Counted from the stretch's first letter, positions 16,427 through 25,509 are shown. The stretch is 61,890 bases of DNA from an uncultured Clostridia bacterium (GCA_944342025.1 CALVMD010000010.1:1-61890), one strand, 5' to 3'. Notes: generated from the letters alone by a model not told the origin. Translations and numbers: made by a program.

Positions 16427-16909
16427 TCAAAAATCGTCGTCCTCATCGTCTTCATCGTCCTCGTCTTCGTCCTCTTCGTCGTAGTCGATGTCGCCGTCGG
16501 GAAGGTCGAGATCGTCGTCCTCATCCTCGCCGCGGTATTCGTCGTCCTCGAACTCGTCGTCTTCGAAGTCGTCGTCAAAGTCTTCGCCGATGTCGATGGG
16601 CGGTTCTTCCTCGATGGTGTCGGCGTCTTCGTCGAGATAGTTGCGCCATTCTTCGTCCTTGTCGGGATCGATGTCCGCATCCGCCTCGTATTCGCTGTTT
16701 TTCTTGCATTCGTCGCACATCTTTTCGCCGAAACGCATGTAATTCACGCCGCAGACGGGACAAAGTTCCGTCTTTTCCTCTTCTTCGTCGTCGAGGTCGG
16801 CAAATTTCAGTTTCGCGCCCTGCAGCTCGGCAAGGCAAACGTCGCAGTACTCCTGTTTTTCAGGATCGATATAATTCAGGTCACATCTGGGGCATTTGAC
16901 ATACTTCAT
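16427..16909 (-). CDS. Zinc-ribbon protein with a very acidic tail
   Basis: I take ATG 16909 (GGAGGAG upstream) instead of an upstream ATG at 16948, giving 160 residues. Two CxxC pairs near the start (CPRC, CDVC) and two more (CPVC, CDEC about 50-70) form one or two zinc ribbons. The C-terminal 80 residues are almost all Asp and Glu. Such a DNA-mimic-like tail plus zinc ribbon is seen in several uncharacterised Clostridia proteins. Function unknown; a nucleic-acid or RNA-polymerase partner is only a thought. It has its own promoter and terminator, so it is a single-gene unit. Confidence 0.75.
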   Translation of the reverse strand: MKYVKCPRCDLNYIDPEKQEYCDVCLAELQGAKLKFADLDDEEEEKTELCPVCGVNYMRFGEKMCDECKKNSEYEADADIDPDKDEEWRNYLDEDADTIEEEPPIDIGEDFDDDFEDDEFEDDEYRGEDEDDDLDLPDGDIDYDEEDEDEDDEDDEDDDF

Positions 16910-17018
16910 ATCGGTTTTCTCCTCCCTATCTCGCTCATTATCAATCATATTAGCCCGCCGCGCACGGTGTGCGCTCTCTTTTGCGTTTCAAGCAAAAAGG
17001 CCTTTTTTTCATCGATAG

Positions 17019-17047
17019 ATTATACAGATTCCCGACGCATTTGTAAA
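17019..17047 (-). promoter_or_regulatory. Promoter of the zinc-ribbon gene
   Basis: TTTACA (17047-17042), 17 bp, TATAAT (17024-17019) on the minus strand, about 110 nt above the start. Confidence 0.8.
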
Positions 17048-17111
17048 GAGTTTTTTCGATTTTTTTTCAAATCATGCAAAGATTTCAGAATATTTTTTTC
17101 TTTGCGCCGGC

Positions 17112-17148
17112 AAATAAAAAAGGAACGGCACGCCGTTCCTTTTTTTTC
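17112..17148. terminator. Bidirectional terminator after the lipoprotein gene
   Basis: AGGAACGGC / GCCGTTCCT stem with A run to the left and eight T to the right. Confidence 0.85.
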
Positions 17149-17154
17149 GCCCGA

Positions 17155-19239
17155 TCATTTTGCCGAGCGACGCTTTTTCTTTTTGATCAGTATGACCGCC
17201 ACGACCGCGCCCGCAATGACCACGACGCCGATCGGCACGAACAGAGCCGCCCACTCCCACGTCCAGCCGTCGGACGATGTCTCCGCGGTATCGGAGACGA
17301 GGAGATCGCTCTTCAAAGACTCGTCGATCGTATCCGCATCCTCGTCGGACACTCTGCCGACAGCGTTCATGAAGTACGCCCTGTAATTCCAGCTCTCGTC
17401 GCCCTCTTTCAATACGCTCGCATCGAACGCGTTGCCGTATTTCTCGCAGTTGACGAAGGCATTGAACACTTCGAGATCCTCTTCCGTATACTGCTCGGCA
17501 TAGTCGGGATCGGAAAGAATGTCCGCGTCCTGCGTGTAGTAATAATACTCGGCCGCGTTGCCCGCATTCGAATACACCTCTGAAATATCGGCAAGCACTT
17601 CCTGCGCGTCGTCGTACCGGTCGTTGCGCGCTTTGAGGTCGGTGTTCGTTGCGGGATTCGCCGCAACGTATACGTAATCTTCCGCATAGTCTCCCGCATT
17701 CGCAAAGAAGAGATACCCGTCGACGATCTCGGGAGTATACCAGGACGTGTTGTAAGTCACGCCGGCATATTCGGTCACTCTGAATTCATCGGTGCGGCCG
17801 ATATTGCGATAATCGCTCTGCGCCCCGACGCAATTGATCCTGTAAAGATCTCCGCTGCCCTGCGTGAAGTAGAGGTAGCCGTCCTCAATGAGCAAAAACG
17901 TCACGCTCGACGTCGTTTCGCCGCTGTCTTCATCGGTAGAGGAACTGAGCCCCGTCGCGATGCTCACCGTTTCGCCCTTGTACGCGGTCGCGCTCTCGTC
18001 TACCCGGACGCGCACGATCTCGGATCCGCTCGCATACAGATAATACTGCGCACCCTCGTACTCGAAAAAGAGCGCCGACCCGCTCGCCTCATCCGTTCCG
18101 ACCGCGACGCGTTCGTTGACGTCGCTCTCCGCGCCGACCGCGTTGTTGGCGTTGCCCGAAACGGAATTCCAAGTCCCTGCCGAAAGAGCCGCGTCGAGCT
18201 CGGCTTCGGGCAGACGGTAAAGGATGGCGGTGTTGCCCGAACCGTTTTCCGTATTGGTATAGTACAGCCCGCCGTTCGTGTACTTGACGAGGGTATACGT
18301 GACCCCGTTCGTATAGTAAGGCGTGACCCCTTCGATGTCGTGGTTGAAAGGCGTGGGCTGATTGCTCTTGCCGATGCCGTCGAACACCAACGTCCCGAGA
18401 TTTACATAATCGAGCACTTCGCCCGAATCGGGATCGGTATAATCTTCGGAAAGGTCCATCTCATACGGGCTTTCCGTAACAAACGCGTTCACGCGGTAAA
18501 CCTGCTGGTACGACTCTTCCGTCGGAGAAGACTCGTTGTAATTGACACTGCTCACGACCGGCATCGTGTAAAATACGTTCGAATCGGTCAGATCGTCTTC
18601 GTTGAGCGCATAGCTCCCGTAACCGGAGACCAGCGTGGTATCGGTATCCGTCTCGGTATTGTAAGAATGGATCTCCGACGCCGAAGAATCGACGTAGAGA
18701 AGGTACACCGTGCCGTCTTCGTCCTGCACATAGCGGTAGACGGTGGTATTGTCTTCCATGCGGACATAGTAGCCGCTCATCGTCTCCGACCCGTCGAGGG
18801 CAGAACTTTTGAAATCGATATAAGAATTTTCCACGTCGCCGTCGGGGTTGCGCGCCGTCGTAGGAGACGCATAATAGACCCTGTCGCCGTAAATATAAAA
18901 CCCGGACGTATAATCCTGCGAAACGAGGAGCTGCGGCACGACGATGTCCGTCTCCGCATAATTGCCTGCGGCAAGATCGGACTTGGCGATCCGCATGAGC
19001 GTGCCCTTTACGGGCGTGCCGTACGTGTTGTCCGCCGTATAGCTCTCGACGCCGTTGATAAAGTAAACGTAATCCCCCGTCTCAACGACAAATCCGCCGT
19101 TAGACGCGACCTGTTCTGCCGTCGTATCCGCAGGATCCAGCGGATCGGATGTATACGATGCAGAACACGCCGCAAACAGCGAGAACGTCATCGCAAGCGC
19201 CGCAAGAGACGCCAGAATCTTTTTGCCTTTTCCGTGCAT
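17155..19239 (-). CDS. Large lipoprotein with an extra C-terminal membrane anchor
   Basis: A 694-residue exported protein. The signal peptide ends in a lipobox (LFAAC, Cys 25). The body is rich in Tyr, Asp and Ser and shows repeated strands of the type GDYVYFING and GDRVYYAS, like the DUF5050 beta-propeller-like proteins of Clostridia. The C-terminus has a hydrophobic helix (about 663-686) and a basic tail KKKKRRSAK, which should stay in the cytoplasm. The protein is thus predicted to be held at both ends, an odd topology. No enzyme motif seen. It is a single gene with promoter and terminator. Confidence 0.78.
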   Translation of the reverse strand: MHGKGKKILASLAALAMTFSLFAACSASYTSDPLDPADTTAEQVASNGGFVVETGDYVYFINGVESYTADNTYGTPVKGTLMRIAKSDLAAGNYAETDIVVPQLLVSQDYTSGFYIYGDRVYYASPTTARNPDGDVENSYIDFKSSALDGSETMSGYYVRMEDNTTVYRYVQDEDGTVYLLYVDSSASEIHSYNTETDTDTTLVSGYGSYALNEDDLTDSNVFYTMPVVSSVNYNESSPTEESYQQVYRVNAFVTESPYEMDLSEDYTDPDSGEVLDYVNLGTLVFDGIGKSNQPTPFNHDIEGVTPYYTNGVTYTLVKYTNGGLYYTNTENGSGNTAILYRLPEAELDAALSAGTWNSVSGNANNAVGAESDVNERVAVGTDEASGSALFFEYEGAQYYLYASGSEIVRVRVDESATAYKGETVSIATGLSSSTDEDSGETTSSVTFLLIEDGYLYFTQGSGDLYRINCVGAQSDYRNIGRTDEFRVTEYAGVTYNTSWYTPEIVDGYLFFANAGDYAEDYVYVAANPATNTDLKARNDRYDDAQEVLADISEVYSNAGNAAEYYYYTQDADILSDPDYAEQYTEEDLEVFNAFVNCEKYGNAFDASVLKEGDESWNYRAYFMNAVGRVSDEDADTIDESLKSDLLVSDTAETSSDGWTWEWAALFVPIGVVVIAGAVVAVILIKKKKRRSAK

Positions 19240-19338
19240 AGGATAAATAGACTCCTTTTTTAAGCCTTATTTTGAAACGCCGCGCCGAAACCGCAAAGCG
19301 GCCCTTCTCCGGCGGGCTTCTGTTTACTATACTTTCTC

Positions 19339-19367
19339 ATTATACACTAAAAAGAAGGTTTAAGCAA
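19339..19367 (-). promoter_or_regulatory. Promoter of the lipoprotein gene
   Basis: TTGCTT (19367-19362), 17 bp, TATAAT (19344-19339) on the minus strand. Confidence 0.75.
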
Positions 19368-19477
19368 ACAAAAAAAATTAAATTACGGTGAAAATTTTAT
19401 TTCGGCAGCCCATATCGCGCCGCACCGGGCGAAAGCCCCCGGACTTCGGGGAAAAACGGGCGCCGACGGGAGCAGTC

Positions 19478-19687
19478 ATGGAAAAATTCGGCCTGTTCAA
19501 CCTGCTGTCAGCGCTGATCGGCGCAAACGAAGAAGAGCCGCCCGCAAAGGAAGATCCCGCACCCGACAAGCCCGACAGCGGGCGTTCGGGCGGAATTTTT
19601 ACGCCCGAGCAGCGGCAGAACCGATGCGCAGGGATCCTCGAACGGCACGAACGCATTTCCCGCAGCATCGACCGCAGAAAAAAATAG
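19478..19687 (+). CDS. Small uncharacterised protein with basic C-terminus
   Basis: I prefer ATG 19478, with GGGAG 5 nt upstream, giving 69 residues, over an in-frame ATG at 19388 whose extra residues look like read-through. The protein starts MEKFGLFNLLSALIGA, continues with an acidic/proline linker and ends in a helix with HERISRSIDRRKK. It resembles small conserved Clostridia proteins of unknown role. It stands alone between the lipoprotein gene and rpsI, convergent with the ribosomal operon. Confidence 0.6.
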   Translation: MEKFGLFNLLSALIGANEEEPPAKEDPAPDKPDSGRSGGIFTPEQRQNRCAGILERHERISRSIDRRKK

Positions 19688-19710
19688 AGAGCCGAACGGG
19701 ACCGCCTATT

Positions 19711-19738
19711 CAAAACGCCGCGCAACAAGTTGCGCGGC
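19711..19738 (-). terminator. Terminator of rplM-rpsI
   Basis: GCCGCGCAA / TTGCGCGGC stem, then GTTTTG on the minus strand. Confidence 0.75.
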
Positions 19739-19769
19739 GCCCGAGGCCCGGCCGAAATGCCGGCAATAA

Positions 19770-20183
19770 TTATCTCTTCGAGAACTGAGGAGCGCGGCGT
19801 GCTTTCTTCAAGCCGTACTTCTTTCTCTCTTTGCTTCTCGGATCCCTGGTGAGGAACCCTTCCTTTTTAAGAGCGGGACGAAGTTCGGGCTGCGCCTGGA
19901 TGAGCGCACGGGAAATGCCGTGACGGATCGCGCCCGCCTGCCCCGTATAGCCGCCGCCCGCCACGTTTACGATGATGTCGTAAGCGGTTTCCGTCTGCGT
20001 GAGAACGATGGGCTGCTTGACGATGTACTGCAGCGTGCCCTGCGGAAAGTAATCTTCAAGCGCACGGTCGTTGATGACGATGTTGCCCGACCCTGCGGGA
20101 ATGAGGCGAACGCGGGCGATCGCTTTCTTTCTTCTGCCCGTTCCCCAGAACTGCAATTTCTTTTTCAAATTTGCCTTTGCCAT
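19770..20183 (-). CDS. rpsI: 30S ribosomal protein S9
   Basis: S9 of the small subunit, 137 residues. It shows [14 protein letters not shown] (about 14-27) and the universal basic end with [17 protein letters not shown], whose terminal Lys-Arg reaches the P-site tRNA. The ATG 20183 has GAGGTG upstream. It follows rplM by 13 nt, the usual pair. Confidence 0.98.
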   Translation of the reverse strand: MAKANLKKKLQFWGTGRRKKAIARVRLIPAGSGNIVINDRALEDYFPQGTLQYIVKQPIVLTQTETAYDIIVNVAGGGYTGQAGAIRHGISRALIQAQPELRPALKKEGFLTRDPRSKERKKYGLKKARRAPQFSKR

Positions 20184-20196
20184 GGTTTCACCTCAA

Positions 20197-20628
20197 TCAA
20201 AATAATTTCAGCACTTCGGGTTTCTGTGCTTCGTGGTTATGCTCGCCGCCCTTGTAAACTCTCAGCTTTTTGAGCATTTTTCTGCCCAAAGAGTTTTTGG
20301 GGAGCATGCCGCGCACCGCCTCATAGACGGCGACGTCGCTCTTTTCCGCCATCATTTTGCGGTAAGCGACTTCTTTAAGTCCGCCGATGTAGCCGGTGTG
20401 ATACCTGTAAAATTTGTCGTCGAGTTTTTTGCCCGTCAGAACCGCTTTGTCGCTGTTGATGACGATGACAAAGTCGCCAGCGTCGACGTTGGGCGTGTAC
20501 GTAGGCTTGTTTTTGCCGCGAAGAACGGCCGCCACTTTGGACGCGAGCCGCCCCAAGGGCACGCCTGCGGCGTCTACAACATACCACTTTCTCTCTACCG
20601 TCTGGGCGTTGGCCATGTAGGTCTTCAT
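20197..20628 (-). CDS. rplM: 50S ribosomal protein L13
   Basis: L13 is an early 23S rRNA-binding protein of the large subunit. The 143 residues show [16 protein letters not shown] near the start, [14 protein letters not shown] and the [12 protein letters not shown] motif. The ATG at 20628 starts [14 protein letters not shown] lies 8-9 nt upstream. It leads the rplM-rpsI operon behind a consensus promoter and a leader with a GC hairpin. Confidence 0.98.
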   Translation of the reverse strand: MKTYMANAQTVERKWYVVDAAGVPLGRLASKVAAVLRGKNKPTYTPNVDAGDFVIVINSDKAVLTGKKLDDKFYRYHTGYIGGLKEVAYRKMMAEKSDVAVYEAVRGMLPKNSLGRKMLKKLRVYKGGEHNHEAQKPEVLKLF

Positions 20629-20640
20629 GATGTTGTTCTC

Positions 20641-20702
20641 CTTGATCGATTTCTATTTGAGGACGGGCGCTCCATAGGCGCCTTCCGTTGTTTACTCAAT
20701 AA
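20641..20702 (-). ncRNA. Candidate L13-type ribosomal leader of rplM
   Basis: The transcribed leader has the hairpin GGCGCC-TATGG-AGCGCC (plus 20664-20681) preceded by ACGGAA and followed by CGTCCTC, an arrangement like the L13 autoregulatory leaders of Firmicutes. I judge by eye; a covariance-model search would be decisive. Confidence 0.5.
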
Positions 20703-20731
20703 ATTTTATCTTATATGCAAAATACTGTCAA
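20703..20731 (-). promoter_or_regulatory. Promoter of rplM-rpsI
   Basis: TTGACA (20731-20726), 17 bp, TAAAAT (20708-20703) on the minus strand. Confidence 0.85.
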
Positions 20732-20829
20732 GCGGTTTTGCTCGCGGTTTTGCGGATTTTTTTAATTTTTTTTGCATTTACGCGGCGCTTCCCGACCCCT
20801 AAAAGGTGCGCCGTTTGCGGAACGGGAAC

Positions 20830-20868
20830 AAAAAAACGGCGGCTTCCTTCGGGAAAGCCGCCGAAAAA
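20830..20868 (-). terminator. Terminator of pckG
   Basis: CGGCGGCTT / AAGCCGCCG stem, then seven T on the minus strand (plus A run 20830-20836). Confidence 0.85.
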
Positions 20869-20882
20869 CTCGTTCCGATTAT

Positions 20883-22649
20883 TTATTTAAGATTGGCTTT
20901 GAGCGCTGCAAGCTCGTCGGAAAGCTCTTTCGGGAGCCTGTCGCCGAACTGTTTATAGAACTCTTCGATGCCGTCCGCCTCTTTCTTCCACGTCTCTTTA
21001 TCCACGGTCAGAAGCTCTTTGAGGGTTTCCTCGGACACGCCCGCGCCTTCGAGGTTGATGTCCTTCACGTCGGGCACATAGCCGATGGGCGTTTCCACCG
21101 CGCCCACTTCGCCCTCGCAGCGCTTGACGATCCACTCGAGCACGCGCATGTTCTCGCCGAAGCCGGGCCACAGGAAATTGCCGTCGTCGTCCAGGCGGAA
21201 CCAGTTGACGTTGAAGATCTTGGGCTGATTTTTCACCTTTTTGCCCATCTCGATCCAATGTTTGAAGTAGTCGCCCATATGATAGCCGCAGAACGGGCGC
21301 ATCGCCATCGGGTCGCGGCGGACAACGCCGACCGCACCCGTCGCCGCGGCAGTCGTTTCGCTCGCCATGATGGAACCCACGAACACGCCGTTATCCCAGC
21401 TCTTGCTCTGATACACCAGCGGAGCCGTCTTGGCGCGGCGGCCGCCGAACACGATCGCCGACAGGGGCACGCCTTTCGGGTTATCGAATTCTTTGCTGAT
21501 GCAGGGGCAGTTTTTTGCGGGCGCGGTAAAGCGCGAATTGGGGTGCGCGCCTTTTACGCCGGCGGCCTTCGCCGCGTCGTCCCACGGGTTGCCCTTCCAG
21601 TCCACCGCGTTTTTGGGAGGATTCTTGTCGAGGCCTTCCCACCAGACGGTGTTGTTGTCCAGATTATGCACGACGTTGGTAAAAATCGTGCCCTTCTGCG
21701 TGGTATGCAGCGCGTTGGGGTTGGACTTTTCGTTCGTGCCGGGAGCCACGCCAAAGAACCCGTTTTCGGGGTTCATCGCCCACAGCCTGCCGTCCGCTCC
21801 CACGCGGATCCATGCGATGTCGTCGCCGACCGTCCAGATCTTGTAACCCTTTTTGCGATAGATCTCGGGCGGGATGAGCATGGCGAGGTTGGTCTTGCCG
21901 CATGCGGACGGGAACGCCGCCGCGATATATTTGGTGTCGCCGTCCGGCTTTTCAAAGCCCAGAATGAGCATGTGTTCCGCCATCCAGCCCTCGTTTTTAC
22001 CGAGGTAAGACGCGATGCGCAGCGCAAAACATTTTTTGCCGAGAAGAACGTTTCCGCCGTAGCCGGAGTTGACCGACCAGATGGTGTCGTCTTCGGGGAA
22101 ATGCAGGATATACCTCTTGCTCTCGTCGAGGCCGGCTTTGGAATGCAGGCCCTTGACGAAATCGCCGTCTTTTCCGAGCGCTTCCAGAACGTCGGTGCCG
22201 ACGCGCGTCATGATCTCCATGTTGAGAACGACGTAGATGCTGTCAGTCAGCTCGATGCCGATCTTGGAAAATTCGCTGCCGACGATGCCCATGGAATAAG
22301 GGATGACGTACATCGTCCGGCCCTTCATCGAGCCTTTGAAGATGTCGGACGCCATTTTGTACGCCTCTTTCGGATCCATCCAGTTGTTGATGGGGCCTGC
22401 ATCCTCTTTATTTTTGCAGCAGATGAACGTTCTGTCCTCTACGCGCGCAACGTCGTTGACGGCGGTCCTGTGCAAGTAGCATTCGGGCAGCAGGTCTTCG
22501 TTGAGCTTGATCATCTCGCCCGTCGCGCATGCTTCGGCGCGGAGCGCGTCGCGCTGCTCGGCGCTGCCGTCGATCCAGACGATTCTGTCCGGCTGGCAAA
22601 GCGCGGCGCTCTCGTCGATGAATTTCAGCACCTTTTTGTTCTCTGTCAT
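20883..22649 (-). CDS. pckG: Phosphoenolpyruvate carboxykinase (GTP)
   Basis: This 588-residue enzyme interconverts oxaloacetate and PEP with GTP/GDP. The GTP-class signatures are clear: kinase-1a loop FPSACGKTNL (246-255) with the class-typical Cys, kinase-2 TVGDDIAW (273-280) and the GMTRVG-like oxaloacetate site. In anaerobes it often runs in the carboxylating direction to feed the reductive branch. The ATG 22649 has GGAGAG upstream. Single gene with its own promoter; three tandem copies of a 10-11-bp motif lie between promoter and start. Confidence 0.97.
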   Translation of the reverse strand: MTENKKVLKFIDESAALCQPDRIVWIDGSAEQRDALRAEACATGEMIKLNEDLLPECYLHRTAVNDVARVEDRTFICCKNKEDAGPINNWMDPKEAYKMASDIFKGSMKGRTMYVIPYSMGIVGSEFSKIGIELTDSIYVVLNMEIMTRVGTDVLEALGKDGDFVKGLHSKAGLDESKRYILHFPEDDTIWSVNSGYGGNVLLGKKCFALRIASYLGKNEGWMAEHMLILGFEKPDGDTKYIAAAFPSACGKTNLAMLIPPEIYRKKGYKIWTVGDDIAWIRVGADGRLWAMNPENGFFGVAPGTNEKSNPNALHTTQKGTIFTNVVHNLDNNTVWWEGLDKNPPKNAVDWKGNPWDDAAKAAGVKGAHPNSRFTAPAKNCPCISKEFDNPKGVPLSAIVFGGRRAKTAPLVYQSKSWDNGVFVGSIMASETTAAATGAVGVVRRDPMAMRPFCGYHMGDYFKHWIEMGKKVKNQPKIFNVNWFRLDDDGNFLWPGFGENMRVLEWIVKRCEGEVGAVETPIGYVPDVKDINLEGAGVSEETLKELLTVDKETWKKEADGIEEFYKQFGDRLPKELSDELAALKANLK

Positions 22650-22680
22650 ATCGATACTCTCCTTTTTGAGATTGATTTTA

Positions 22681-22714
22681 CGGTTATTTCCCGTCGGTTT
22701 CCCGCCGGTTTCCC
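22681..22714. repeat. Three tandem CGGTTTCCCG-type repeats in the pckG leader
   Basis: CGGTTaTTTCCCG, CGGTTTCCCG and CGGTTTCCCC follow each other with an 11-bp step, just downstream of the pckG transcription start. Confidence 0.7.
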
Positions 22715-22716
22715 CT

Positions 22717-22745
22717 ATTATAAAACAAAACTCGGAAAAAGTAAA
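22717..22745 (-). promoter_or_regulatory. Promoter of pckG
   Basis: TTTACT (22745-22740), 17 bp, TATAAT (22722-22717) on the minus strand. In the remaining gap to 22995 I see no gene, only a lone TATAAT at 22898-22903 that may serve the next plus-strand gene. Confidence 0.8.
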
Positions 22746-22995
22746 CTTTTTGAAGGCAGTTTATTTTTTTGTCCGCAGCCGCCCCGAACACAGGACAAGC
22801 GCACAGATGCGCCGCCGGAAAAGGCGACGCGGCACGGTTTCGACATGTTTTCCGTCTTTTCGGCAAAAGCCGTCCGTTTATTTGAAAGAATATATTTTAT
22901 AATATCGGCATATATACGCTTGAAAGGTTCGCCCTTCCGACGAAATACGCCGCCGCGAGAGGCAGAGAACACATTCCATTGCCGAGGTCGGGACC

Positions 22996-23994
22996 ATGAA
23001 TTTTTATATCAAAAAACTGTGCGTGCTCAAACAGCTCTCTTCGGGCTTTGCCGCAGACGGAAAAAAAGTTTCCGCCCTTGTGACGGCGGAGACATACGCG
23101 GGAAAGCTGACCGTAAACCTGTCCCTCATCAATTTTGCGCCCCTTTCGGACGGGCGGTACCGCGCGGTGCTTGCGGACGGGCACGGAACGGCGGAGATGT
23201 TCGACATAACGGGACAAAACGGCTGCACGGTGAAGCGGGAAAGCGCACTCGACATCGAAGACGGATTTGCCTGCCTGATCGCCTTCGCGGCGGGAGGCGC
23301 AAAGCCCGTCGCGTTCGGCAAATGCGGGGAACGGGTATACGACGTAAAAAAACTGTGCGCGATGATCGGAGAGGAAGAAAAGCCCGCCTCCGCCCGCACA
23401 AAAGAAGCCGGCAGCGGCACGCAGCGATCCGCCCCGCCCGAATACGACGACGAGGTGGTCGCGAGCGAAAATTATTTCGAATACCCGGACGCGGACGCGG
23501 AAAATCTGAAGATACGGGAGGAGGGAGATGCGGATACCCGACAAAAAACGGGAAGCCCCGGAAAAACGGCAAAAGACGGGGCGGGAACTGGAACGGATGA
23601 AAATGCTCAAAGCCTATTCCGACGCGCAGGCGCAGAAGATCTCCGAGAGGATGAGAGAGCTTGCTATTACGAGAAAGTAAAGAAAGAGCTTTCCTCCCTG
23701 TTCGCTAAATATCCGCGCGAAGAGCCGCTGTGCAGACTTCTGCCCGATTCCGAATGGGTGCGCATCGCCTTCGGAAAAGGGAAATATTACGTCGTCGGGC
23801 TGATACGCGAGGAAAAACGTCCCAAATACATATGTTACGGCGTCCCCGCGGAAAAGCGGGGCGACCCGCCCGCAGCCCTGAAAGGCTGGTGTTCCTTTCT
23901 GCCCGCGTCCCTTTTCGATACGGACGGCAAGGGCTACTGGATGATGTACCAGGACGCGGAGACGGGACACAGCGTAAAAATACATGCGACCTGA
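22996..23994 (+). CDS. Conserved protein of unknown function
   Basis: A 332-residue cytoplasmic-looking protein with no recognised domain. Residues 1-130 form a beta-rich N-terminal part (MNFYIKKLCVLKQLSSGF, then NLSLINFAPLSDGRYRAVL), a low-complexity charged linker runs from about 130 to 225, and residues 230-332 form a C-terminal alpha/beta part with Tyr and Trp. Two-domain proteins of this shape occur in many Clostridia next to varied neighbours. The ATG 22996 has GAGG 8-10 nt upstream. It has its own strong terminator. I cannot assign a function. Confidence 0.75.
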   Translation: MNFYIKKLCVLKQLSSGFAADGKKVSALVTAETYAGKLTVNLSLINFAPLSDGRYRAVLADGHGTAEMFDITGQNGCTVKRESALDIEDGFACLIAFAAGGAKPVAFGKCGERVYDVKKLCAMIGEEEKPASARTKEAGSGTQRSAPPEYDDEVVASENYFEYPDADAENLKIREEGDADTRQKTGSPGKTAKDGAGTGTDENAQSLFRRAGAEDLREDERACYYEKVKKELSSLFAKYPREEPLCRLLPDSEWVRIAFGKGKYYVVGLIREEKRPKYICYGVPAEKRGDPPAALKGWCSFLPASLFDTDGKGYWMMYQDAETGHSVKIHAT

Positions 23995-24033
23995 ACCTTT
24001 CCGAAAACCGAGTGACAGAGGGAAAATGACGCG

Positions 24034-24080
24034 CAGCGCCGCGGAGCCGATCTGATTCGGCGCCGCGGCGCTGTTTTTTT
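24034..24080 (+). terminator. Terminator of the gene at 22996
   Basis: CAGCGCCGCGG / CCGCGGCGCTG stem with a 16-nt loop and seven T. Confidence 0.85.
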
Positions 24081-24094
24081 GTATTTGTTTCTCG

Positions 24095-24328
24095 CTATTG
24101 CTCTTCTTTGCCCGCAGCCTCTTCCTTTCCGTCAAACTGCAAAATATCGCCCGGAGTACACCCCAAATGATAGCAAATGGCACTGAGCGTACTGAAACGC
24201 ACCGCCTTTGCCTTGCCGCTTCGCAAGATCGACATGTTTGCCTCCGTAATGCCGACCAATTCGCACAGCTCTTTCGACGTGATGCCCCGTTTTTTCAATG
24301 CGGCATCCAATTTAACGACGATCGCCAT
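24095..24328 (-). CDS. XRE/Cro-type helix-turn-helix regulator, partner of the DUF2975-like protein
   Basis: Starting at ATG 24328 it has 77 residues and is a single Cro/C1-type helix-turn-helix domain: LDAALKKRGITSKEL, then LVGITEANMSILRSGKA, the recognition helix area at about 25-40, and LSAICYHLGCTPGDIL. This small form, like YozG, regularly follows a DUF2975 membrane protein. The start is only 2 nt after the stop of that gene, so they are translated together. It probably represses its own operon; the signal is unknown. Confidence 0.9.
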   Translation of the reverse strand: MAIVVKLDAALKKRGITSKELCELVGITEANMSILRSGKAKAVRFSTLSAICYHLGCTPGDILQFDGKEEAAGKEEQ

Positions 24329-24330
24329 GG

Positions 24331-25308
24331 TCAGACGGTGAGTTGATTTTCTTCGTGCGCGGCGATGGCACGTTTCATGACTTCGGCGGCGATCGCGACG
24401 AGGCAAACGACGAGCAGCACGGTCAGCGAAAACGCAACGGTGTAAGTAACGGTAAAGAGCCATTTCGTGAGGGCGAGCTGCACCGCATTGCTCACGATCG
24501 ACGAACCCAGCCCGACATACAGCGCCCCTTTCGCCGCGCGCGACAGTCGGTTCAGGCGCGGCACAACGTCCGTTCCGAACATATCCGCTTTCATGGTGCG
24601 CAGCGTTTTCAGGCTTTCCAGCAACATCCACACGACCGCACCCGTCGCGGCCATGTTGCACAGCAGCCTGAACACGATGACAAAATAATTCAGACCTACA
24701 TGTTTGACACCGAGATTGTTCATCAGCTTCGCCGTATCGACCGCAACGCGCGCGTCATAAACGCCGCCGAAACAGACCGCAACGATAAACCCCGCCGCAA
24801 TAAGGTAAACGACGGCCTGCGCGAGCGGGTACGAGCGCTGCGGGCGTTGCCTGACTGCGGCGATGCATTCGACCAAAACGCACAGAGCCAAAAGCGCCGC
24901 CCAAAGGACGGACATGCCGCCCTCCGTGGCGATCCGATATGCCCATTCCGCTTCTTCGCCGAAAACCGCAGACGCGAGGATATCCGGATACGCGATCAGG
25001 TACAGCATCGCATATGTATATCCGCTGAGCAGGAGCCAGATCGGCGACAGTTTGTAGAACCTGCGCGTAACCGCCATCCTGACGGCGGGATACACGAGCG
25101 GCAAAAGCCCCATGAACACATACAGCGCCCATCCGCCCGCCGCGTTGTCCCCTCTCACGCTCTTTCCGATCCACTCGCCGATCGACCCGAACGGCTGCCG
25201 GATCAGCTGAGCGGCAGATTCTTCGCTGAACCCGGCAAACGCGGCCACAAAAATGCATACGAGCGCCAGCGCGCCGGCAAACACTTCGTCCCAATACTTG
25301 AATTTCAT
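24331..25308 (-). CDS. DUF2975-like multi-helix membrane protein
   Basis: A 325-residue protein with about eight membrane helices. The C-terminal half ends in a helix and the tail AHEENQLTV, which matches the end of DUF2975 proteins (EENDLTV-like); the N-terminal half is an additional membrane part, so the protein is about twice the usual length. It is followed directly by a YozG-like regulator, the standard DUF2975 partner. The pair may form a membrane-sensor/regulator unit, but no mechanism is established. A consensus promoter lies upstream. Confidence 0.75.
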   Translation of the reverse strand: MKFKYWDEVFAGALALVCIFVAAFAGFSEESAAQLIRQPFGSIGEWIGKSVRGDNAAGGWALYVFMGLLPLVYPAVRMAVTRRFYKLSPIWLLLSGYTYAMLYLIAYPDILASAVFGEEAEWAYRIATEGGMSVLWAALLALCVLVECIAAVRQRPQRSYPLAQAVVYLIAAGFIVAVCFGGVYDARVAVDTAKLMNNLGVKHVGLNYFVIVFRLLCNMAATGAVVWMLLESLKTLRTMKADMFGTDVVPRLNRLSRAAKGALYVGLGSSIVSNAVQLALTKWLFTVTYTVAFSLTVLLVVCLVAIAAEVMKRAIAAHEENQLTV

Positions 25309-25342
25309 CCTGTTCCCCCCTCAATTTCTTTTTTGCAAGCAA

Positions 25343-25371
25343 AGTATACCATTTAAATTATCGTTTGTCAA
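25343..25371 (-). promoter_or_regulatory. Promoter of the DUF2975-like/XRE pair
   Basis: TTGACA (25371-25366), 17 bp, TATACT (25348-25343) on the minus strand. Confidence 0.8.
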
Positions 25372-25435
25372 TAATTTTTTTAAAAATTATCCGCGATTCC
25401 TGTCGGCGGCGCGAAATGCTTCCGCGCCGCAAACG

Positions 25436-25483
25436 GCAAAAGCCGCCGCGGCGCCGGGTTTCCGGCGCCGCGGCGGCTTTTGA
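25436..25483. terminator. Very long terminator hairpin
   Basis: A perfect 17-bp stem (25441-25457 with 25462-25478), A run before and TTTT after. It ends the antiporter gene on the minus strand. Confidence 0.85.
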
Positions 25484-25509
25484 CACTGTCTGGGTTCAGA
25501 AGTCCCGGT

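Noticed and set aside
20772-23600. 942-residue open frame antisense to pckG running into the next gene
   Set aside because: Antisense shadow; it crosses a terminator, a promoter and the gene at 22996 in another frame.
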